A stretch of 64,000 bases of DNA from Hydrogenophaga flava NBRC 102514 (GTDB lineage: Bacteria > Pseudomonadota > Gammaproteobacteria > Burkholderiales > Burkholderiaceae_C): NCBI RefSeq assembly GCF_001571145.1, contig NZ_BCTF01000024.1, positions 1 to 64,000 of the forward strand, given 5' to 3'. The notes below the pieces were generated by a model. That model was not told where the DNA came from and searched no databases. It was given only the letters and a program-made list of their open reading frames with translations. Positions 57,836-64,000 of this stretch are shown here, one piece after another. Made by a program: the position numbers and the translations under genes. How positions within the stretch are numbered: position 1 is the first letter of the stretch; every line of letters begins with the position of its first letter.

Positions 57836-58552
57836 TCAGCAGCGGATCGGGTTGCGGCAGAAGCGCTCCAACTCCTTCACCGTGCTGCGCCCGGCCACCG
57901 GCTGGCGCGCCTTGGGCCCGACGTCCAGGCTCAGCTTCATTTCGTACTTGCGAAAGAACTCGTCAAAGAGTTCACCACCCAGCGTGCCGGTCGCGGTCAG
58001 GGTGTCTGTGCGCGCGTCGTGCTCCAGCAGCACGGCGCACAGCGGTTGCTCCGCCGGCCCGCCCAGCACCTGGGCGCCGCGTGCCGGGTCGTACTGGCTG
58101 TGGTCGGCGCAGCAGTGGATCAGGTCGTTGCCATGGCTGGGCGTCTTCGGGTTGAGCACCGGCCCCTTGCGGAAGCTGATGAAACTCAGGTCCTTGGTGG
58201 GATAAACCAGCTGGTGGGCACAGATGGCGCTGAACGCCACCAGGCTGCGGCTCGGTCCGACGCCACCGGGCCACTGGTAGTCCTGCCGGCCCTTGGTCTT
58301 GAGGGCCAGCGGCATGGCGGCCTTGCCCAGGTCCAGCAGGAACACAGGCGTGGCCTCGAACGGGTAGTGGAACACGTAGTTCGTCTGCAGCTTCAGCTGC
58401 GAGGCTTTCACCGGATCACCCAGTTCGTCGACGAGCAACGCCGGGGCGTAGCGGCGCGGCGTGGCCTGTGCCGCCCAGCTGCCCGTCCCGAGTGCAGTGG
58501 CAAGAACACCTGCGCCCAGCGCACAAGCTTCCGCGAAGTCACGCCGATCCAT
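57836..58552 (-). CDS. Tat-exported Rieske-like [2Fe-2S] protein
   Basis: Periplasmic iron-sulfur protein of 238 residues. A twin-arginine signal (MDRRDFAEACALGAGVLATAL) leads to a Rieske-like domain with ligand pairs C111-x-H113 (ICAHQ) and C148-xx-H151 (CCADH). The spacing between the pairs is about 34 residues, double that of cytochrome bc1 Rieske proteins, so the cluster may be held in an atypical loop. The ATG at 58552 is chosen since GGAGGT lies about four bases upstream. Function is unknown; it is flanked by the aminotransferase and hrpA. Confidence 0.72.
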   Translation of the reverse strand: MDRRDFAEACALGAGVLATALGTGSWAAQATPRRYAPALLVDELGDPVKASQLKLQTNYVFHYPFEATPVFLLDLGKAAMPLALKTKGRQDYQWPGGVGPSRSLVAFSAICAHQLVYPTKDLSFISFRKGPVLNPKTPSHGNDLIHCCADHSQYDPARGAQVLGGPAEQPLCAVLLEHDARTDTLTATGTLGGELFDEFFRKYEMKLSLDVGPKARQPVAGRSTVKELERFCRNPIRC

Positions 58553-58623
58553 GGACACCTCCATGCAAAGAAGGCGTCAGTGAAGCGCAGGCCAGACGCT
58601 GCTGTCAACAGGGGCTCACCGGA

Positions 58624-61600
58624 TCAGGTGTTGAGCTGGGCCCAGGCCTTGTCGATGCGCTTGATGCTCACAGGCTGCGGCGTGCGCAACTCCTGTGCGA
58701 AGAAGCTCACGCGCAGCTCTTCCAGCAGCCAGCGCACCTCCTGCAACCGGGCGTCCTGCACCCCCTTGCGCTCGGCCACCAGGCGCCAGAAGCGCTGGTC
58801 CTGCGGGCGCAGTTCGGCGAACTTGGCCGCGTCGCGCGCCGGGTCACCGCGCAGCTTGTCCAGCCGCAGCTGCACCGCCTTGAGGTAGCGCGGGAAGTGC
58901 TGAAGCTGCGCGTAGGGCGTGGCGCTCAGGAAGGTCTTGGGCACCAGGCGCTGCAGCTGCAGCTGCACGTCGATGGCCACATCGGCCGGCGGCTTGCTGT
59001 CCTTGAGCTTGCGCGCCGCGGCGGCGTATTCGGTCAGGATCACGCCGGCCTGGCGGGCAATCTCGTTGGCGATCAGGGTCAGGCGCCCTCTTCCCTCGTC
59101 CACCCTCGCCTTGAAAGCGGAGGCATCGGTGGGCAGCGGGTCGGTCAGAAAGGCGCGGTCCAGCGCCAGGTCGAGGATCTGGTTCTTCAGCTCGTCCAGC
59201 GAGCCACCACCGCCGCCGCTATCGGTCTTGCCGACGGCCATGTAGGCCACGCCCATGGCCTGCAGGCCGGGCAGGTTCTTTTCCAGGTACTTCAGCGCGT
59301 CCTTGATCTGCAGCGCGAACAGGCGGCGCAGGCCGGCGCGGTGGCGCGCCTGCGCCACCTCGGGCTCGTCGAAGACCTCTATGCGCACCGCTTCGCCATC
59401 GTCGATCAGCGCCGGGAAGCCGATCAGCGTCTGACCGCCCTTGCGGATTTCCATGAGTTCGGGCAGTTCGCCGAAGTCCCAGGTGATGTGACGCTGTTCG
59501 GCGCTCGACGTCTTCGCGGCCGGTGCAGCTGGCGCCTTGGCCTTGTCGGACGTAGGCACACGGCGGACGCCATCGGCGGCCGGTGACGGCGTTGCCACGG
59601 ACACTGGCGCAGGTGCCGCGATGTCCTTGAGCTTGAGCTGGGCCAGTGCCTGGAAGGCACCGCGCGCCTGGCTGCCCAGCTCGGCTTTCAGCGCACCCAG
59701 GTTGCGGCCCTGGCCGAGCTGGCGGCCGTGTTCGTCCACCACGCGCAGGTGCATGAAGTGGTGGGCCGGCAGCATGTCGACCTTGATGTCGTTGCGCTGC
59801 ACCGGCAGCTGCGTGGCCTCGCGCACCAGCTTGAGCAGCGCGTCCATCAGGTTGCCGGCACCGAACACCTCGGGCTGGCACAGGGCCTCGGTCATCTTCT
59901 CGGCAGTGGCCGGCAGCGGCACCAGCCGCGAACGCGGGCGCTGGTGAAGCGTCTTGAGCAGGGCCTGCACCTTGTCCTTGAGCATGCCGGGCACCAGCCA
60001 GTCGCAGCGGTCTTCGCTGACCTGGTTGAGCGCGAAGATCGGCACGGTCACGCTCACGCCGTCGCGCGGGTCGCCGGGTTCGTGCAAATAGGCCACGGCG
60101 CAGTCCACGCCGCCCAGGCGCAGGGTCTTGGGGAAGGCCTGCGTGGTGATGCCCGCGGCCTCGTGGCGCATCAGTTCTTCGCGGGTGAGGAACAGCAGTT
60201 TCGGATTCTCACCGCTGTGGTCCCTGTACCAGCGCTCGAAGGCCGCGCCGTTGCTCACATCGGCCGGCAGTTGCTGGTCGTAAAAGGCGTAAATCAGCTC
60301 GTCGTCCACCAGCACGTCCTGCCGGCGGGCCTTGTGTTCCAGCTCCTGCACCTCGCGCACGGTGCGGCGGTTGGCGGCCAGGAAGGGCAACTTGCTGTCC
60401 CAAGTGTCGTCGTGCAGGTGTCCGACCAGGGCTTCGCGGATGAAGATCTCGCGCGCGCCGGCCGGGTCCACCTTGCTGTAGTCCACGCGCCGCTGGTGGT
60501 AGACCACCAGGCCGTACAGCGTGGCGCGCTCCAGCGCCGAAACGCGCGCCGCCTTCTTCTCCCAGTGCGGGTCCAGCATCTGCTTCTTGAGCAGATGCTG
60601 GCCGACCTGTTCCAGCCACTGCGGCTCGATGTTGGCGATGCCACGGCCGAACAGGCGCGCGGTCTCCACCAGCTCGGCGCAGACGATCCAGCGGCCCGGC
60701 TTCTTGCTCAGGTTGGCGCCCGGGTGGCGGTGGAACTTGATGCCACGCGCGCCCAGGTACCAGTCCTCGGTGTCGTTCTTCTGCCCGATGTTGCCCAGCA
60801 GACCGGCCAGCATGGACAGGTGCAACTGCTCGTAGCTGGCAGGCTGGGTGTTGATGACCCACTTGTGCTCGGCCACCACGGTGTGCAGCTGCGAATGGAT
60901 GTCGCGCCACTCGCGCACCCGCCGCACATTGATGTAGTTCTCGCGCAGCAGGTTCTCGTACTGGCGGTGGCTGAGCTTGTGGTCGGTGCCGTGGCCGCCC
61001 TTGCTGTCTTCCAGCCATTTCCAGAGCTTGAGCGTGCCGGTGAACTCGCTCTTCTCGTCGTCGAACTTCTTGTGCGCCTGGTCGGCCTGGGTCTGTTTCT
61101 CCAGCGGGCGGTCGCGCACGTCCTGCAGGCTCAGGGCGGACGCGATGACCAGCACCTCGTCCAGCGCGCCGCGCTGCTGCGCCTCCAGCAGGATGCGGCC
61201 CACCCGCGGGTCCAGCGGCAGGCGGCTGAGCGTCTGGCCGATGCGGGTCAGCTCGTTGGACTCGTCCACCGCGCCCAGCTCGGACAGCAGCTGATAGCCA
61301 TCGGTGATGGCGCGGCGCTGCGGCGCTTCCAGAAACGCGAAGTCTTCCACCGCACCCAGGTGCAGCGCCTTCATGCGCAGGATCACGCCCGCCAGCGAAC
61401 TGCGCAGGATCTCGGGGTCGGTGAACTTGGGCCGGCCGTTGAAACCCGCCTCGTCGTAGAGGCGGATGCAGATGCCATCGGCCACCCGGCCGCAACGGCC
61501 GGCGCGCTGGTTGGCCGCTGCCTGGCTGATCGGCTCGATGAGCAACTGCTCCACCTTCTGACGGAAGCTGTAACGCTTGACGCGGGCCGTGCCGGCGTCG

Positions 61601-62568
61601 ATGACAAAGCGGATGCCGGGCACCGTCAGCGAGGTCTCGGCCACGTTGGTCGAGAGCACGATGCGGCGCTGGCCGTGCGGCTGGAAGATGCGGTCCTGCT
61701 CGGCCTGCGACAGGCGCGCGAACAGCGGCAGCACCTCGGCGTTGCGCAGCGCGGGCTGGTGCGACAGGTGTTTGCGCAGGTGGTCGGCGGCTTCGCGGAT
61801 TTCTCGTTCGCCAGGCAGAAACACCAGAATGTCGCCGCCCTGGCCGGCGCCACCGCGCCACAACTCGTCCACGCTGTCGGCAATCGCGTTGTTCAGGTCG
61901 TATTCGCGGCTTTCTTCAAACGGCCGGTAGCGCACCTCCACCGGGTAGGTGCGGCCCGAGACCATCAAGACGGGGGCTTTGCCTTTGCTGGACGCGAAGT
62001 AGTCCGCAAAGCGATCCGCGTCGATCGTGGCCGAGGTGACGATCACCTTCAGGTCCGGCCTGCGCGGCAGCAACTGGCGCAGGTAGCCCAGCAGGAAGTC
62101 GATGTTCAGCGAGCGCTCGTGCGCCTCGTCGATGATGATCGTGTCGTAGGCGCGCAGGTCGGGATCGGTCTGCGTCTCGGCCAGCAAGATGCCGTCGGTC
62201 ATCAGCTTGACCGAAGCGTCCTTGCTGAGCCGGTCCTGAAAGCGCACCTTGTAGCCCACCACCTCGCCCAGCGGGGTCTTGAGTTCCTCCGCGATGCGCT
62301 TGGCCACGCTCGACGCCGCGATCCGCCGCGGCTGCGTGTGGCCGATCAGCTGGCCACGCTGGCCCGGCTTGGCATTGAGCCGGCCGCGCCCCATGGCCAG
62401 CGCGATCTTGGGCAGCTGCGTGGTCTTGCCCGAACCGGTCTCGCCGCAGACGATCACCACCTGGTGGTCGCGGATGGCATCCTCGATCTCCTGCCGGCGG
62501 GCGGAGACGGGCAAGGCTTCTGGGAACTCGATGTGCAGCGCAGAGGACAAGGGGATAACTTCAGTCAA
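58624..62568 (-). CDS. hrpA: ATP-dependent RNA helicase HrpA
   Basis: DEAH-box helicase of about 1314 residues, the E. coli size (1300); it rescues stalled or collided ribosomes in E. coli. Visible are GETGSGKTTQLPK (42-54), TQPRRIAA, DEAHERS, SATID, the helicase C-domain VLSTNVAETSLTVPG and QRAGRCGR, and the DUF3418 C-terminal half. The start is uncertain: TTG at 62568 or 62550, no ATG fits, and the frame runs upstream into the argA shadow. Residues near 960-1010 hold a Pro/Ala-rich linker. Confidence 0.9.
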   Translation of the reverse strand: MTEVIPLSSALHIEFPEALPVSARRQEIEDAIRDHQVVIVCGETGSGKTTQLPKIALAMGRGRLNAKPGQRGQLIGHTQPRRIAASSVAKRIAEELKTPLGEVVGYKVRFQDRLSKDASVKLMTDGILLAETQTDPDLRAYDTIIIDEAHERSLNIDFLLGYLRQLLPRRPDLKVIVTSATIDADRFADYFASSKGKAPVLMVSGRTYPVEVRYRPFEESREYDLNNAIADSVDELWRGGAGQGGDILVFLPGEREIREAADHLRKHLSHQPALRNAEVLPLFARLSQAEQDRIFQPHGQRRIVLSTNVAETSLTVPGIRFVIDAGTARVKRYSFRQKVEQLLIEPISQAAANQRAGRCGRVADGICIRLYDEAGFNGRPKFTDPEILRSSLAGVILRMKALHLGAVEDFAFLEAPQRRAITDGYQLLSELGAVDESNELTRIGQTLSRLPLDPRVGRILLEAQQRGALDEVLVIASALSLQDVRDRPLEKQTQADQAHKKFDDEKSEFTGTLKLWKWLEDSKGGHGTDHKLSHRQYENLLRENYINVRRVREWRDIHSQLHTVVAEHKWVINTQPASYEQLHLSMLAGLLGNIGQKNDTEDWYLGARGIKFHRHPGANLSKKPGRWIVCAELVETARLFGRGIANIEPQWLEQVGQHLLKKQMLDPHWEKKAARVSALERATLYGLVVYHQRRVDYSKVDPAGAREIFIREALVGHLHDDTWDSKLPFLAANRRTVREVQELEHKARRQDVLVDDELIYAFYDQQLPADVSNGAAFERWYRDHSGENPKLLFLTREELMRHEAAGITTQAFPKTLRLGGVDCAVAYLHEPGDPRDGVSVTVPIFALNQVSEDRCDWLVPGMLKDKVQALLKTLHQRPRSRLVPLPATAEKMTEALCQPEVFGAGNLMDALLKLVREATQLPVQRNDIKVDMLPAHHFMHLRVVDEHGRQLGQGRNLGALKAELGSQARGAFQALAQLKLKDIAAPAPVSVATPSPAADGVRRVPTSDKAKAPAAPAAKTSSAEQRHITWDFGELPELMEIRKGGQTLIGFPALIDDGEAVRIEVFDEPEVAQARHRAGLRRLFALQIKDALKYLEKNLPGLQAMGVAYMAVGKTDSGGGGGSLDELKNQILDLALDRAFLTDPLPTDASAFKARVDEGRGRLTLIANEIARQAGVILTEYAAAARKLKDSKPPADVAIDVQLQLQRLVPKTFLSATPYAQLQHFPRYLKAVQLRLDKLRGDPARDAAKFAELRPQDQRFWRLVAERKGVQDARLQEVRWLLEELRVSFFAQELRTPQPVSIKRIDKAWAQLNT

Positions 62569-62625
62569 AATCGGGCAACCCGCGATTATCCTGCGCGCCC
62601 CGCCCGCCGGCCCCACCCGCCCGAC

Positions 62626-63966
62626 ATGTCCACCGTCTTCAACTTCACCTTCGTGCCCTGGTTCCGTTCGGTGGCGCCCTACATCCACAAGTTCCGGAAC
62701 CAGACCTTCGTGATCGGCCTGACCGGCGAGGCGATTGCCGCGGGCAAGCTGGCCTCCATCGCCCAGGACCTGGCGATGATCCAGGCCATGGGCGTGAAGA
62801 TCGTGCTGGTGCATGGCTTTCGTCCGCAGGTCAACGAACAGCTGCGCCTCAAGGGCCAGGAGGCGAAGTACTCGCACGGCATGCGCATCACCGACCCGGT
62901 GGCATTGGACTGCGCGCAGGAAGCTGCGGGCCAGCTGCGTTACGAAATCGAAGCCGCCTTCAGCCAGGGTCTGCCCAATACGCCCATGGCCGGCGCCCGG
63001 GTGCGCGTGATCTCGGGCAACTTCATCACGGCCCGCCCGGTGGGCCTGATCGACGGTGTCGATTTCCAGCATTCAGGCCTGGTGCGCAAGGTGGACACCG
63101 AAGGCATCCAGCGCACGCTGGACATGGGCGCCCTGGTGCTGATCTCGCCGTTCGGCTTTTCACCCACCGGCGAGGCGTTCAATCTCGGGATGGAAGACGT
63201 GGCGACCTCAGTGGCTGTGGCCTTGCAGAGCGACAAACTCATCTTCCTGACCGAGATCCCGGGCATCCGCGTGGACGCCAACGATCCGGAAAGCGACATC
63301 GACACCGAGCTGCCGCTGGCCGATGCCAAGCGCCTGATCGCCGGCCTGCCCGTCGCCACCCTGCCCACCGATCCGGGCTTCTACCTGCAGCACTGCGTGC
63401 GCGCCTGCGAAGGCGGTGTGGAACGCAGCCACATCATTCCGTTCAAGCTGGATGGTTCGCTGCTGCTGGAAATCTATGTGCACGACGGCATCGGCACCAT
63501 GGTGGTGGACGAGAAGCTGGAGAGCGTGCGCGAGGCCACCATTGACGATGTCAGCGGCATCGTGGCCCTGATCGAGCCCTTCGAGAAGGACGGCACCCTG
63601 GTCAAGCGCGACCGCACCGAGATCGAGCGCGATGCGGGCAACTACACCATCATCGAACACGACGGCGTGATCTTCGGCTGCGCCGCGCTCTACCCCTACC
63701 CCGAAGAACGCACCGCCGAAATGGCCGCGCTCACCGTCTCACCACAAAGCCAGAGCCAGGGCGACGGCGAGCGCCTGCTCAAGCGCATCGAGACCCGCGC
63801 CCGGGCCCAGGGCCTGCAGAGCATCTTCGTGCTCACCACCCGCACCATGCACTGGTTCATCAAGCGCGGCTTCGTGCAGGTCAATCCCGACTGGCTGCCC
63901 GAAGCGCGCAAGCGCAAGTACAACTGGGACCGCCGCAGCCAGGTGCTGGTCAAGAAGCTCGGCTGA
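62626..63966 (+). CDS. argA: Amino-acid N-acetyltransferase ArgA
   Basis: Makes N-acetylglutamate, first step of arginine synthesis. The 446-residue protein has an N-terminal amino-acid-kinase domain (VLVHGFRPQVNEQL, MGALVLISPFGFSPTGEAFN, KLIFLTEIPG) and a C-terminal GNAT domain (AALYPYPEERTAEMAALTVSPQSQSQG, then MHWFIKRGF). The arrangement matches E. coli ArgA. The ATG at 62626 is divergent from hrpA. A palindrome follows at the window edge. Confidence 0.95.
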   Translation: MSTVFNFTFVPWFRSVAPYIHKFRNQTFVIGLTGEAIAAGKLASIAQDLAMIQAMGVKIVLVHGFRPQVNEQLRLKGQEAKYSHGMRITDPVALDCAQEAAGQLRYEIEAAFSQGLPNTPMAGARVRVISGNFITARPVGLIDGVDFQHSGLVRKVDTEGIQRTLDMGALVLISPFGFSPTGEAFNLGMEDVATSVAVALQSDKLIFLTEIPGIRVDANDPESDIDTELPLADAKRLIAGLPVATLPTDPGFYLQHCVRACEGGVERSHIIPFKLDGSLLLEIYVHDGIGTMVVDEKLESVREATIDDVSGIVALIEPFEKDGTLVKRDRTEIERDAGNYTIIEHDGVIFGCAALYPYPEERTAEMAALTVSPQSQSQGDGERLLKRIETRARAQGLQSIFVLTTRTMHWFIKRGFVQVNPDWLPEARKRKYNWDRRSQVLVKKLG

Positions 63967-63980
63967 CACCCGCCCGACGC

Positions 63981-64000
63981 TGCTTGACAAACGTCAAGCA
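63981..64000. promoter_or_regulatory. Palindrome resembling an FNR/ANR site
   Basis: TGCTTGAC-AAAC-GTCAAGCA is a perfect 8-bp palindrome with a four-base centre. The TTGAC-N4-GTCAA core (63984-63997) resembles FNR/ANR boxes (TTGAT-N4-ATCAA). It lies just after argA and may control the next gene outside the window; it could also be a terminator stem cut off by the window edge. Confidence 0.5.

Noticed and set aside
59728-62625. Very long open frame on the + strand opposite hrpA that runs into argA
   Set aside because: It is the mirror of hrpA's biased codons. Its sequence is Leu/His/Val/Gln/Gly-rich without motifs, whereas hrpA shows all helicase motifs; argA has its own ATG at 62626.

Overview
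The window looks like a chromosomal segment of a high-G+C betaproteobacterium, order Burkholderiales and most likely family Comamonadaceae (Hydrogenophaga/Acidovorax-like). The evidence is protein similarity recognised by eye: Tol-Pal, LexA, RlmH-RsfS-NadD, LpxK-KdsB-Adk, CysB and a monomeric isocitrate dehydrogenase, together with gene orders typical of that group. Most of it is dense housekeeping DNA. No plasmid, prophage body, insertion sequence, rRNA operon or CRISPR array is visible.

1-2.3 kb is a small accessory patch. It has an unrecognised protein, a perfect 14-bp palindrome, a hicA-hicB toxin-antitoxin pair, a short unidentified frame and an AlpA-type regulator, and it ends at the 3' end of a tRNA-Lys gene, as integrative elements commonly do. 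2.3-7.3 kb, read leftward, carries tolB-pal-cpoB and then a YeeE/TsuA-type transporter overlapping tcdA, followed closely by two tRNA-Lys genes.

7.3-16.2 kb has msbA facing a tightly overlapped leftward operon, yebC-purD-hemF-nadD-rsfS-rlmH-maf-rng. 16.2-28.1 kb holds a HerA-like ATPase, a secreted SGNH hydrolase, clpS-clpA, two different NADP isocitrate dehydrogenases either side of a DUF192 gene, sodB and xseA. 28.4-32.4 kb is exbB-exbD-lpxK-ycaR-kdsB-adk. 32.4-37.8 kb holds an asparaginase, lexA behind two SOS boxes, a large nested hairpin, a small conserved-looking gene, a D-2-hydroxyacid dehydrogenase and a FimV-like protein.

37.9-43.5 kb is a catabolic cluster: 3-hydroxyacyl-CoA dehydrogenase, enoyl-CoA hydratase, Crp/Fnr regulator, APH-type kinase and an ACAD10/11-like acyl-CoA dehydrogenase. 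The last two suggest a 4-hydroxyacyl-CoA kinase route, which is my best candidate for unusual metabolism here. tRNA-Pro and tRNA-Arg follow, then a selenophosphate synthetase fused to an NADH-dehydrogenase-like flavoprotein, a YnjBCD-type ABC transporter of unknown substrate, and a LivK-like binding protein.

51.1-64 kb has holC-pepA divergent from lptF-lptG-cbiX-cysB-aminotransferase, then a Tat-exported Rieske-like protein, hrpA and argA. The right edge carries an FNR/ANR-like palindrome. I see no clear new defence or multi-gene system. The most notable items are the kinase/dehydrogenase cluster, the nested hairpin after lexA, the tcdA-tRNA-Lys arrangement, the SelD fusion and the tRNA-linked hicAB patch.
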